A stretch of 64,000 nt of DNA from contig JAIWNF010000010.1 in the NCBI GenBank assembly GCA_025093555.1, forward strand, positions 744,001 to 808,000, in the 5' to 3' direction. The position numbers were made by a program, and so were the translations under genes. Below, piece after piece: positions 12,473-23,678 of this stretch (positions are counted from its first letter, which is position 1; each line of letters starts with the position of its first letter). Under the pieces are notes generated by a model. That model saw nothing but the letters and a program-made list of their open reading frames with translations, made no database searches and was not told the origin of the DNA. The DNA is from Circinella umbellata (lineage: Eukaryota > Mucoromycota > Mucoromycetes > Mucorales > Lichtheimiaceae).

Positions 12473-14302
12473 AAAGCGAATTAATTGTTTATCTTTTATT
12501 TTTGTTAATAAGTAGAATGAAATATGTTTATTTCATTTCACAAAATCATGATTGCTTTTATTCAATATTTTGAGTACAAATACGACTAATATCTATTATT
12601 TATAAACACAAATTTATAATCATATATATTGATTTAGCCATTCTATTATTATCTTCTAATAACAATATCAATAATAGTAATATATTTATTGCTATTGAAC
12701 ATAAAGAGTAATAATGAAATCATTCAAAATATTTCTAAAAATAACCATCCTTTCATCTTGATGATGTGGCAGTTGCTTTTTTGTTCTTAAGATTTTGTTT
12801 TTTACATGGAGAGTTATTCGTTATGAAGAATTAATATCAGCACTATTATTTCAACTATCGATTTTTTTTTGAACTCATTATCAAAAATGTTCACAGGTAG
12901 TAACAATGGATCGAAATAAAGAACAATTACGTATTTTAATAATGACACATACTAATTTTTTTTTTGATCTTTGGTCTTTGAGTTACACTGATTGAGTAAA
13001 TAAAATAAATCATATGATTGAGTGTTACAAAAAAAAAATAGACAGTTCAATTGTTCCTGATTAGTATGAGATAGCAGTATGCTTGGGAACCCGTTAAGCC
13101 TTTTATAAATATTCTGATGAATAATAAGTTTATTAAATTGAATATGAAAACTACTTGATGTTATTGTTTTGATTGTAAATCTTCAATAACATTTATATCA
13201 TTGTTTATTTATTTATTGTTGTATTATGACAAGAAACCTATGATGTCATATTCTAATCTATTTAAACTAGCAAATTGTACTACAGTTGAATATAAATGAT
13301 AAACGCAGCCCTTCTCACTTTTTTCTAAACCAGCTGAAACTAATATTATGTAGTATTATTACGCAATTAAAATAAACGCTTTTATATTAACTGGAAACCA
13401 AAGAACAGTATAATTATTTATGTAGATTATATACAACTAATTAGTCAAACAATTTACCTATTAAGCCATTCGAACCTTTGATTTTACTTAATTATATCAG
13501 ATTATTGATACCGGACTTCTTTTCTCATGTGTTTCGTTTTGTAACTTATAATAACATTCCCTCTTTAATAAATGGAATTCTAAAAGCATAAGAAAAATTA
13601 ACAAAGTATTTGCCTAATAAAATACTTTGTCTACATATAATAGAAAAGTTCATAGTAAATATATTCAATTATATCTATATTTGTGTGTGTTTTTTCTAGA
13701 AGCTAATTAATTTGATAATGATAAGAGCCTCAAAGCTGGTGAGCATATCACAACAGTATACAAACGGCAGGGTTACTTCCAAAAATTTTGGTAGTATAAA
13801 TGTGTCACTTTTTTTTAGTACGTGTATGGGGGATAATATTTTTCAAAAAAGTAATTTCACAGTATACACAATGTATTTGCTGAACTGATAAAGGTCAAAA
13901 TTTAAGAGATTAGTATTAAATATTAAGCTCTGTATTATTAAATGTATACGTATTATTAATAAATTTATGATTCCATAATTTTTTTTAGAAAAAATTGTAT
14001 ACAAAAACAAGTGTAATAGATAATTTTATAAAAATCATCACTGCAAACAACTACTGCAGAGTACTGCAAACTACCGCAAGGAGTGCCGCAAAGCATCTTT
14101 TATAGTTAGTAATACTCGAGAAAATCCGTTCAGTTGTACGGAAAATCCCCGGTGTTGTTCGACTACTACTGCAAAATTAACGGTACCCTTGAATGCTGTT
14201 TCTAGATAAATGGCAACAATAATTATTGACGTTTTTATACCTCCCAACATATTGTCTTAAACAGCGTTCTCACACATGAAGGAATATCACTAAAGGATTG
14301 CA

Positions 14303-14953
14303 CCACGGCTAAAAATTACATGCAATTACCTAATTCTCTATGAATATGAATGAAAAAAGACAATCATTCATTTTCATAGAAATAAATCCATGACTTTCTA
14401 TTACAAAAATTAACAAATCTGAGTGACAATGTATGAATCTGAATGATATATGGATTTACATACGTAAAACCGAACAAATATCTATAAAAAAAATTTATGA
14501 TTATGAATGAAAATGCATGCTTTGTAAATATGAGTGATAATCTGTTAAATCGCATACTTATACTTTGTAAATCCATGATCGTTTGACGGGAAGTAGTATT
14601 CCCATGCACTTCTTTTACTACTTTTCTCATTATCTCACATAGTTAATGACCCACAAAAAGAAATCTTTAGTTTTCAAAGTGCGTATCATAATATAGTAGC
14701 ATGTTATAGCCGCAGTATAATGTGTATGCTAATAAAGTAAAATATATATCGTTTAAAACTAGGCTATAATACATCAATGAATCTAAATGAATCTGCATAT
14801 AAATAGGTAATGGAAATGACTGAATATCTATGCTTCTACGTACATTGATCTATGGATCTCCATGAACTGACATGTTTCATAGAAATTCATGTCAATAGTG
14901 ATTATGCAGATTCATGAAAATCCATTTATTTCTATTACTGCTTTTAGCCGTGG
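14303..14953. mobile_element. Non-autonomous element with 12-bp terminal inverted repeats and internal degenerate repeats
   Basis: The left end CCACGGCTAAAA (14303-14314) is the exact reverse complement of the right end TTTTAGCCGTGG (14942-14953). The 651-bp interior has no coding capacity and is built of degenerate words such as ATGAATCTGAATGA, TCTATGGATCTCCATGA and CATGAAAATCCATTTA. A secondary inverted pair (ATAGAAATAAAT at about 14376 and its complement at about 14926) lies just inside the ends. A flanking target-site duplication is not obvious. This resembles a MITE or a satellite-bearing foldback element. Confidence 0.6.
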
Positions 14954-14959
14954 TAAATA

Positions 14960-15502
14960 AGAAGTACCAAATGAAGCTGCGGTAGAAAAAAAGCGAGAAG
15001 AGGCAAGAAATAGACGAAACACACTTACCAAAAAAACGTGAAATTGCGAGAAACAAAGTAAAGGAAGCCGCGAAAGCCAAAAGTAGTGCTCGCCTTGAAA
15101 AAAGAAAACACCAAAAAGATAATTACAGGTATATTTTGATTGCTATTAGGAAGTTATATATATTGATCAGTAAATTAACTTTACTTTTTTTTTTAGTTTG
15201 TCATTCAATACCGATTCTCAAGTGTTTAAGATCCTGAAACAGAAAAGCTATTTCGTAAAATAAGTTAGTTACCCAGGTTCCCCAATGATCTCACAAGACG
15301 ACTAAACTTCAATTCAGAAGCAGGTGTAATATCTGGTCTGTACAGTTCTACGAATGATAGTAATTGTGGTTGGCGGGCGGCAGCATATAATCTTTATGGT
15401 GATGAAGAATCTTGGAAAAAGATCACTCAAAGAAGGAATGGAGATAAAACTTCTTCAAGAAATGGACTATTTTTGGCTCTCAAGAAGTTTATAAACTCAT
15501 GA
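14960..15502 (+). pseudogene. Decayed MULE-type transposon protein fragment with OTU-like cysteine protease motif
   Basis: A Lys/Arg/Glu-rich segment (REIARNKVKEAAKAKSSARL) reads to a possible GTATAT donor near 15129. After an intron-like gap, stop codons intervene. A later frame (15265-15502) gives DSNCGWRAAAYNLYGDEESW, which matches the OTU-like catalytic region of Mutator-like transposons (D.NCGFRA.A..IYGDE..W). The expected Asp-x-Asn-Cys nucleophile arrangement is present. There is no start codon, and the frame ends at a TGA at 15500-15502 soon after the motif. Only a fragment survives. OTU domains also occur in host deubiquitinases, but the degenerate context and island location favour a transposon relic. 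Confidence 0.6.
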
Positions 15503-16266
15503 AAATTTTAAAGCTACGTGGCGATCGGAATATTAGTTTTGACAACTATTTTCAACCCGATTCATGTAGTCAACTTCTTGCTGAAGTATGCAATATACGT
15601 TGAAAATTGGCGGTTTTCATTTAATGTCTCCCATAATCTAGCGTCTGTTACGACATATTGATTGAGACGGGACAGAAAAGAAATTAGAAAACAAAAAACC
15701 CCATTGTGAGATAGAGAAAATGGCGTGGAGAAGGGGGACTACGTACAGAAAAAAACTTTATACGGAATTGGGAAAAGTAGCTGCATAAAGAACTAATTCC
15801 AATATTAAAGCTAAGCTAAGGTGCATACTTATTTAAATAGTCAATTGTCGAAAATTAAAAATATTTCAAATCCCGTCGGATAATATTACATCCACGGTTA
15901 AAGTTATTAAATCCCATATTTAGCAGATAGGTAGTAGTAATATAATGGCCAAAAAAGTTTGAGCTACTTTTATTGTTTGAGAGAACTTTAGAGAAATAAA
16001 AAAATAATAAATATATATATACAGTATATAGGGAATGTATAAATAATATAAAAAGAAAAAAAGGAAAATCACGTAAAAAAAATATCAAAGCGAGGATGTG
16101 AGGATGTGTAATCAGCAGATATAAAAATAAGAAAAGCAATTTAATCATATCATGAAAAGTAGGTATAAAAAGAATCCGAAAAATATAGAGAAGAAATGAT
16201 AACTCATGAAAAAAGGGGGAAGGAAGAAGGATAAAATTCAAAAGAATGTTTGACATTTAAAACGGA
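15503..16266. other. Intergenic, contains dispersed repeat copy 1
   Basis: 764 bp between the OTU relic and the family-A pseudogene. The only recognised content is the dispersed repeat at 15592-15698. The minus-strand open frame in 15855-16256 is a hydrophobic AT-rich artefact. Confidence 0.4.
15592..15698 (+). repeat. Dispersed repeat, copy 1 (partner at 39408-39513)
   Basis: Shares AATATACGTTG, then TGTCTCCCATAA, then CGTCTGTT, GACATATT and AGACGGGACA in the same order and spacing with 39408-39513, followed in both by a purine-rich GAAATT/TTAGAAAA tail. TGTCTCCC and GGGACA form an interrupted inverted pair, as expected for the end of a DNA transposon. Confidence 0.75.
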
Positions 16267-16869
16267 TCAGGGAGAGGTCGGACAAAAAGGCAACTCGTCA
16301 TCATGGTTTACATCGTCAAAACCTTGGCTTACCACCAGCGCGGGTTCGTTTACTAACGATAAGGTTTTACAAATAAGTTGCTTTAGTTGGAAAACTAAGG
16401 CCAGCAATGCTCCCAATTTGGCTCCCATTGTCTCGACATTGGTTGGAAAAAAAAGAGCAGGTGTTTTTTGAATCCGACACATGTACGTGGATGGTCGATC
16501 TAGAAGCTTCAAACCTATAGTCAATCGAAGAATCTGGAATGAGATCTTTTCAACAACTTACATCAAAAAAACATTTACCCATAATAACAAATCCGGCAAT
16601 AGTAAAATCATATTCGTGGTGCTGAGTTACTTTTGATCAAGTGACACAGTTGATCCTTCATCATTTTGGGACAGTTTAATCCCATTTCATGTAACTCTTT
16701 TGTACCGTTATCTCCATCATCTTTCCTTCTAACTTTAGCATATCCAAGCTCTCCCTCGCTGCACTTAAATAATAAACCAGTTCTGTGGCCGTGTTTCTTT
16801 CGATCGTTCGTCGATCGTTCTCTATTTCTCCTATGACTACTGGCAATGCTTTCCTTCTCACCACTATTG

Positions 16870-17113
16870 CTTCATGTATAGGGTAGCCTAACCATTTAAT
16901 AAGGTATTCTGTTTCTATTACGTATTCTTTTATCCAAAATAGATTCGACTTCATCTTCTTCTTGGTTCTCAATGAGCATTGCTGGGAGGTCGAGTTGGTT
17001 GCCGATCATCTTGAACTTAAGTATATAATTTAAGGGTGTGAATATGAAATACGTTGTGAGCCTTGATGTTCACTGGTAGTTCTAAACGATATGCAACCTT
17101 GCCGATTCGTTCA
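16870..17113 (-). mobile_element. Ty3/gypsy chromovirus fragment (integrase C-terminus and chromodomain)
   Basis: On the minus strand, ERIGKVAYRLELP and NVFHIHTLKLY (about 17112-17025) match the GPY/F module at the end of Ty3/gypsy integrases. After stops and frame changes come EDEVESILDKRIRNR and YLIKWLGYP (about 16950-16885), the chromodomain signature. At least two frame breaks separate the parts. No LTR or other pol domain was found here, so only a scrap of about 240 bp is left, inside the family-A pseudogene. Confidence 0.8.
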
Positions 17114-17701
17114 ATATATAGATATAATAATCAATTGATTAATCGGTAAACATGTGGTTTTCAGTCTTATCATCTTATATCCAGTTTAACATCGTCAAAT
17201 GCAGTATCGATAAATGACCAAATGCGTCGTATCATATCAGCTTTTGTTTGGTCTGTGAGCGGAAAATAGTTTCCTTGAAAAAGTCGTAATGCTGAAATGA
17301 TAGAAAATTGGGCCCATTTAAGATCGAAAGCCTCATCAAAATCATAGCGGCGTTTGCAGCTTTGACTTATGAGGGCATCCAATGTGTTCTATGAATTGCC
17401 AGATGAAATTGTAAGAAAAAAAATAAGAAAAAGAAAGAAAAAAAGACAGACGCGCTTACAATATCAGAATACTGGTTTAAGTAATAGAGCAGATCTTCAG
17501 GACATGGTGGAAACATATGAGGGTTGAGTCCGCGAATTTCATCGATCTCATCTTTCGTAAACCTGCTTTTCCACAGTGGATCGAACGAGTCAATAACAAA
17601 ACTATGGGATAAACTATGCTATAAAAGTCAGTAATTTTGCTATGTATTAGTACGAAAATACACTTACTTTTCACATTCGGATTGGATACCATGTCGGAAA
17701 A

Positions 17702-17885
17702 GATTAGGACCAAATGAGTCTAAAAGTTTTGACCGAGGCCTTGGTCTGAGGCTGGTCGAAGTTGGACCTAGTTGGTCTGAAGTTGGACCAAGTTGGACCC
17801 TAAGTTGGACCTAGGTTGGTCGAGGTCAACCCTAAGGAAGTGGCCGCGGTGTTTCGGGGCGCCGCGTTGTTTCGTGTATGGGGAA
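17702..17885. mobile_element. 184-bp insertion flanked by 17-bp direct repeats
   Basis: The sequence GATACCATGTCGGAAAA occurs at 17685-17701 and again at 17886-17902. Removing the segment between them, with one repeat, rejoins the TGK-VED exon of copy A in frame. The insert is GC-rich relative to its surroundings. It contains repeated TTGGACC/TTGGTC words in its left two thirds and CGGGGCGCCGCG near its right end. A long target-site duplication suggests target-primed (LINE/SINE-like) insertion, but no tRNA-like promoter or poly(A) tail is clear. Confidence 0.6.
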
Positions 17886-18284
17886 GATACCATGTCGGAA
17901 AATCTCATCTTCAACAACCTTCCCTGTCTTCAGAGTCCACTTTTTTTCATCGATCATGTCTTCATAGATTGTGCGAAATTTGTCTAAGAACAGCGACGAG
18001 ACAGGTGCAGCTCCTCGTAGTATTTTTTGATGTCCTGCTGCTGCTGCTGGTGCTTAAATTGCTTTCCGATATCGTTTTATCATCTTTGCCTGCTGGGATG
18101 TCAGACTGAATAGAAGTATCAGTAAAACACTCTTTGCAGAATTGCTTTTTTTCTCACTTACCGAAAGAATTTTATAAGCTATTTTGCCAAAATCGACATT
18201 TTTCGTATCAATTTTTGGTGGGGTGCGCTTTAAAATATTGGCCCGGACAACATGTATGTGGCAAAGAAAATTAATTGTTCTCAA

Positions 18285-19774
18285 TTAGGAAATGACCCTA
18301 GTAGCGAGATTATTCTATTGTAAAATGATTAATTGTATTTTATATATGGGTTGATACTTATAACTATTTAAAAAATAAAATGATAATAATAACTAGCTAT
18401 TTGTCATACTTACTGTAAATATAATATTTGACCAAATTATATTGTTGAAGTAACTAAATATTATTGTTCGACATCCATTTTGCCACAGAGAGTGTTGTAT
18501 TTTCCCTTTACACTCAAAGGTGTCACAAATGGTACATGTATTTTGAATGTCTTCAAGGAGATTATTATTGCTGCTGCTGCTATCTGTAAATGTTTGTAGT
18601 GCTATAATAGAATTTGGATCTGTTAATACTAAATTCTATTGCAGCTACAGTTAACACTTTCGAAGACGTACTTATCACTTCAAATAAACTCGATTCCATA
18701 GCACTGGATTCAATGGCAGTAGTTCGACTAATGGTAGATTCAATATTAATGGTCCGGTTGTTAACAATGTTCTTGGTAGCACTAACATAAGTAGAATTTT
18801 CATCTCCACACACGCAATCATGAACTCTCCATTATATTTTCTCCTGGCATTAGGATTTCTTCCTTCTGTTTTCTCTTTCATGTCTTTTTATTATTGGAGT
18901 TATATTCCATTGTGACACTATTGAACCAATCCATGACACCAATAACTTTTTTTTAATATTGACGCTAATAAAGTAATAATGTATGAACTTTTTTCTCTCT
19001 TATGCTTTATGCTTACCTGTTTAAATCTCAGCAACATGTCATAGTCAAAGGTGATTGGGTAAATCCAAACGTCATAGTCTTTTTTTATTGGCTTTCGCTG
19101 CCTTATTCACTTTAGCCGTGCCAATTGTACTGACTAATAGTATATTATAAAAGAGACTTTAAAGAGTTACATTTTACTCTTTCTATTTATTGTAGGTAAA
19201 ATTTTTTTTCCCCATTTTACAGCAGTTCATGGAAATATATATTTCTAATAAACGGCACAAATAAACAATATAATATATTAATGGATCAAAAGCTTAAATT
19301 TTTACTCTTTTGGGGTAGAAAAGACGAGACAATCCGAGATGTTGGGTTTATTACAGGCACTCTGATTTTGTGGAGGGATCAATATTATACAAGAACAATA
19401 GAACTAATTACAAAATTATCAAAAAAAAAACATCTTTCACAGCTGTAAAGGTATCATATTAGCGAAGAAATATTTTAAAACAACAAATGAAAGCCTTGAC
19501 TATTATGCATCTATCCATTACTAATAACAAGAAAAATAGGTTATAACATTATACGTATGTTTATCATACATACAGTGTAAGAAAAAATAATGATAGTTAT
19601 AGTAATTGTAATATATACGGATTACAGTGACAATGATACAATAAGAATGGAAAAAAGGATGTGTACGTAGTAAAATAGTCAAAACTTAAGTGAATAGCAA
19701 TTATATAATTAAGAAATATTAGCATTTCAAACTTTGTCGATATCTTGTGGTGATGTATAATTTTTATAGGTATG
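18285..19774. other. Intergenic, possible further gene fragment
   Basis: 1.5 kb without a firm gene. A minus-strand stretch at 18881-18580 reads EGRNPNARRKYNGEFM and then, after a frame change, STYVSATKNIVNNRTI. It could be the remnant of another coding sequence, but no family is recognised. The remainder is AT-rich, including the 3' flank of the allantoate-permease-like gene. Confidence 0.3.
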
Positions 19775-21866
19775 TTATTTACGTTCTTCGTGATTACTTT
19801 TTTTTCCAGATTTTGGTAACATGAACTGTTTGCGTATTAAGAACCAAATAACAATTGTCAAGACTACGGAAGCAAAACTGACAGCCATGCATGTTATCTT
19901 CCCTAACCCTAGAAAAAAAGAAAAGTAGCAATTCAGTTAAAACACTGTCATCTATATTTCTATTTTCTTAATTTCTTAATATATACAACGACAACAGCAC
20001 CAACAGCAACAAATAATTGATAACTTACAAAATTCTGGAGAGTCTGTTACCAACCACGTTTTGACATTTACAAAATTAGGTATAATAAAGGCAATGGCTA
20101 CAACAAATGCAATACCAATAGCTCTTGTATCATTGTCGACTGCATAAATCTCGTTTGTCCATGTAACACCTAGACATGAAGCTGCACTATTCGCTGCGGT
20201 AGCATAGGCCCCAACAAATAAAAGACCAATTGAATTGTTTCCTTTATTTACAACAGCAAGCACCAAAAACCAAATTGCTGTGAAACATTGTAATGCAGCG
20301 ATATGAAATGCTCTGTCCATGGTTCGGTCGGATGTCCAAGCAAATACAAGAGAGACTATCGTTGCAAATCCATTAAGGGGTGTAAGCATATAATTAGATA
20401 CAGATGGGGAAAATCCGCTATCACGAAGAATAATAGCAAAATTGAGCATAAGATTAATTCCAAAGAAGAGACATGCTAAATTGATAATCATTAACCAAGT
20501 CAATGGTTTCAACAAGATATTTTCTAGTATCCTTGATTAAAAAAAATCATATAAGTGATGTAAAGTGAAAAAAAATATATAATAAATTAGAATGTCAATA
20601 ACCAATTAAAAAAAGTATAACTATGCAAAAATAATTGATTTAATCTATATCCTTTTTAATAAAAACTTACGTTTTCCAGTTAGAACGCTTAAAATATGCT
20701 TTTCCGATATCTCGACCTTTTACTCGTAGAATGGCAACGTTACGCTCGTTTGGTGAGAGCCATCTTGTATTATGCGGATAATCACCCAAAAGTAGAAATC
20801 CAACCAACCCAACACCTACACTAACTAGTCCTTCTATAATAAATAACCATTTCCAGGATGCTATTCCATGTACTCCCTCTAGTGTATCAGATATAGCACC
20901 TGCGATAAGACCTCCAAAAGCTCCACTAAGCAACATTCCAACTGCAGCAAAAACAGAGACTCGCTTTGCGAGTTCACTTGGAGTGTACCAGCAACCAAAT
21001 AGAAAAATAGCACCAGCGTACAATGGCTATAAATTTTTCATTATGTTAATAGAGACGATAGATGGGTAAAAAAATAATAATAATAGTGAAGCTTAGTAGT
21101 CTGCAGGTATTCCTGTTTGTTTACCGATTGGGCAACGCCTAGCATGAATCTAGCTACCAATAAACCTTTATAGTCACGACAAGTTGATATAAGACAATCA
21201 ACTATTCCCCAAAGAACGGTTACAGAAGGTAATATCCATCGTGGTGAAAATCGAGCGACAACAATGTTGCCAGGTATCTTGAATCTGTTTTTTTTAAAAA
21301 AAAAAAAAAATAAAATAAAAAAATAGAAATAGAAAGATGGACAAAAGTTAAACAAAAATTTGCATAAATTCATCCATAATAAAGAGGGCACAGTTAAAAT
21401 ATCATACATAGTAAAACCAACAAAATAAATGGATACTGCCCAATTATATGCTATTGAATCAATATTCAAATCTTTATCCATACCCATGATGAAAGCATTT
21501 TCTGTATTTATAAATATAAGAAGGAAAGAATAACGACAGTGGTCAGTAAATCATGATTATTGATATACTTACTCGCATAATAATAATAAGACCATTATTA
21601 TAATATGTTCTTCTCTTACGCATATTATATCGATTAATGTTGTTTACAAAAAGCGCAAGAGAGCACCATGCAACGATTCGTAGATCCAGTTTTCTCACCA
21701 GCTTTTTTTGGATGTCAGGATCAATATATGGCTTTTCATCATATTTTTCGCCTATGTCATTTACAGAATCAAGTTTAACAACATGTGCATTATGGGCTAC
21801 CGAGTTCTCTTGTTTAGTATTAGTATCTAGATTATCAGAAGACACGTTTATAGATGAGTGTTCCAT
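19775..21866 (-). CDS. MFS transporter, allantoate/nicotinate permease (DAL5/TNA1) family, with apparent frameshift
   Basis: Six exons: 21866-21620, 21501-21408, 21284-21125, 21026-20671, 20532-20029, 19908-19775, about 497 residues. Family signatures include KKLVRKLDLRIVAWCSLALF, NRYNM..NA, YNWAVSIYFVGF, IPGNIVVARFSPRWILP (giving the expected VGFTIFKIPGN after splicing), RFMLGVAQS, WYTPSELAKRVSVF and SWKWLFIIEGLVSVGVG. About 12 membrane segments are expected, with a plasma-membrane organic-anion/proton symport role. All junctions keep phase except in exon 5. There, entering from the acceptor at 20533-20534, the run of five A residues (20524-20520) shifts the frame. With one base fewer the exon reads TILEN..LKPLTW and leaves in correct phase. 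This is either a young pseudogene or a homopolymer error. Substrate is not predictable. Confidence 0.82.
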
Positions 21867-22817
21867 TGATTATTATTGTTATTTGTCAAAAATAAATATT
21901 GAAACATTCAATACGTAGAGTAGAAAAAGAAAGTAAAATAACAATAACAAAGTCCTTTAAATTTAGACTCTTCGAATGTCTTGTGATCCCGGAAATCAAC
22001 TGTGTTACCAAGCACTATCTTGTGTTATCATAGGTTAAAAGTGGCACTATGTACAGTACAAACACATGTAGATATATTCTGGAGCAATATTTCGAAAATG
22101 CGCCAACTTTTCCATTCTCTATATACAGACTTTATAAAGCAGTATCTTATGCAGCTCTTTTTTATACATTCTTCTCCACTATAATATTCGTCATTACGTA
22201 GTTGTAGATGGACTTATAGTTTCAAGCATAATTGAAAATTAAATAGATTGTGATCTTTATGTTAAATATTTCAAATAAAGTATTACGGATTATCTTTAGG
22301 CAATAAGTTATTTTGTAGATGAAAATCGAGTCATGTTACTATAGATCACTGTATTGATGAAGTACCTATATCTTTATTTATTACTTTTACAGCCATCATC
22401 TCACCATCATCGACTACGAAAGAGATGTTAATTGAAAAGAGTTCTTGTTTAGTATGACCTGATTTGAGATGAAAATATAGATTCTTTGTAACGTTTAGTA
22501 TGCTTGTTCTCTACATCTCTTGAGCATACATCTGACTACCACGTACTTTAATAGATTATACGTAAAGCTCTGGCTACTGCTTTTTTTTTAGTACGTATCA
22601 TGTTGTTCTGGTAAAAATAAAATTACTAACAGGTCTGCTTGATCAGTAAAAAAATATATATGTTCCATTGATTTACAACATCAAAGGTCCGCTCATTACG
22701 TTTCTATGTTTTTTTAAGAACAAAAAAATAAAATAAAATAAAACGCCATCGGTATTACAAGATCACCTTACTATAACAATGGCATATAAAATTTTGATCA
22801 CAAAGCATGTTCAGTAA
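21867..22817. other. Intergenic, nothing recognised
   Basis: 951 bp upstream of the DAL5-like gene (its likely promoter lies near 21867-22000). No repeat, RNA or coding sequence was recognised. Confidence 0.3.
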
Positions 22818-23064
22818 TTATGCGGCCTCTTTGTTTTTAAATAACGCAATATAACCTTTTATTCCCCATTTAATCATTAAAACGCCTTCTTGATTTGTGT
22901 ACGCAGTAACACATTGCCAATTTAGAGTAGTAAATAAATAGAGTTAATTCTAGTCTACCTTGCTCTTTATTATCACGCGTTTCCCACGCCAATTCTTTTG
23001 TTTCATAAATACCAACAGCGAAGAATAATAATATTAACTCTTCGCGATAAGTCGTTACTGTCAT
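22818..23064 (-). CDS. Possible small two-exon gene, 58 residues
   Basis: Exon 23064-22959 and exon 22888-22818 join in phase across a 70-bp intron (donor GTAGAC, acceptor CAAG). They give a peptide beginning MTVTTYREELILLFF and ending GVLMIKWGIKGYIALFKNK. The composition is protein-like (mixed charged and hydrophobic residues, not homopolymer-driven) and the splice exactly removes stop codons. The donor is not consensus. I do not recognise the protein. It sits between two transporter genes in a decayed region, so it could also be a surviving fragment of something larger. Confidence 0.35.
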
Positions 23065-23678
23065 AAAACCCAGTTTTTATCAAGTTACACTATGTTCTAC
23101 CTTATGTAAATAAAAAGTTATGACACCGTGCTGGGGCCTTCTCCTCTTGACACTTCTACTTAGCCTCAAGTTCCTTCTACATGAAGCTAAAAGCGTATTG
23201 TGCACAATAACTATACCACTTTATGTTTATAGGTCTCATAGCAACAATATGTTGGTCATGACAGGGATGGAATACATGTATAAATCTTTAGATATATGTG
23301 CAGATACCATTCAAAAAAAAGGAGTTTTGTTGTGAAGCTAATTTTTATACTTTGTAGTAGATATCAAAGAGACAGTATGAACACCACCTTATTAACTATA
23401 CGAACACACGTTAGTTAATATCTTACGTAAAGTTCTTTCTAGCAAAAGAGAAAAAGATATGTAATTGTATCTTCCCGCGGTGCTACAACACTATTTTGTT
23501 ATACAGATAAACAGGGGGATTGGTGTAAAACATTTCAGGTTTAAATTATGGCAAAAGGACAGCCGTTAAAAATTTTATTATAAAATTACTTTACGTGCAT
23601 TATTTATAAGATCAAAAAAAAAAAAAAATTGGTTGTCAAAAAAGATATCTACATACAGTATATATGTGTGATTATTAA
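23065..23678. other. Intergenic, nothing recognised
   Basis: 614 bp between the small putative gene and the stop of the monocarboxylate-transporter-like gene. No coding or repeat structure beyond A/T runs. Confidence 0.3.

Larger units (their letters stand above)
9911..14302. other. Gene-poor intergenic region, 4.4 kb
   Basis: No convincing coding sequence in either strand; the short open frames are poly-K, poly-F or poly-N products of A/T runs. It contains a perfect interrupted palindrome (11525-11543) and a three-unit 32-bp tandem repeat (12399-12472). It also has a cluster of CTGCAAA/CCGCAAA-like words at 14041-14095 that could be subterminal transposon repeats. The first few hundred bases upstream of 9910 are the likely promoter of the IQ-motif gene. 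Confidence 0.4.
16267..18284 (-). pseudogene. Copy A of a mucoralean 'TGK-VED' protein family, heavily decayed
   Basis: Reading right to left on the minus strand, an intron-bearing 5' part (about 18284-18000) leads to KWTLKTGKVVEDEIFRHG (about 17960-17890). The text resumes after an insertion at about 17701, with an exon containing SFDPLWKSRFTKDEIDEIRG, then LDALISQSCKRRYDFDEAF and DTAFDDVKLDIR (17382-17170). The C-terminal part carries NGIKL/PKMMKD, TIAGFVIMG and STYMCRIQ (16690-16267). The order matches copy B at 41777-43590: KWILSTGKIVEDSLYAFG, FTEQEIEEIKAY, RGIKLPKVLKD, KGYTTRII. Frame breaks are visible near 16675 and 16620, and foreign DNA interrupts the gene twice. I recognise the family as a multi-copy, uncharacterised group in Mucorales; its function is unknown. 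Confidence 0.7.

Noticed and set aside
15855..16256. 133-codon hydrophobic minus-strand frame
   Set aside because: Composition (Phe, Leu, Ile, Tyr) is what A/T-rich random DNA encodes; no splice-consistent extension and no family resemblance.
17702..17885. tRNA-derived SINE
   Set aside because: The block was scanned for box A and box B words. GGTCGAGGTCAACCC is not a convincing B box and no poly(A) or tRNA fold was found, so it is called only an insertion.
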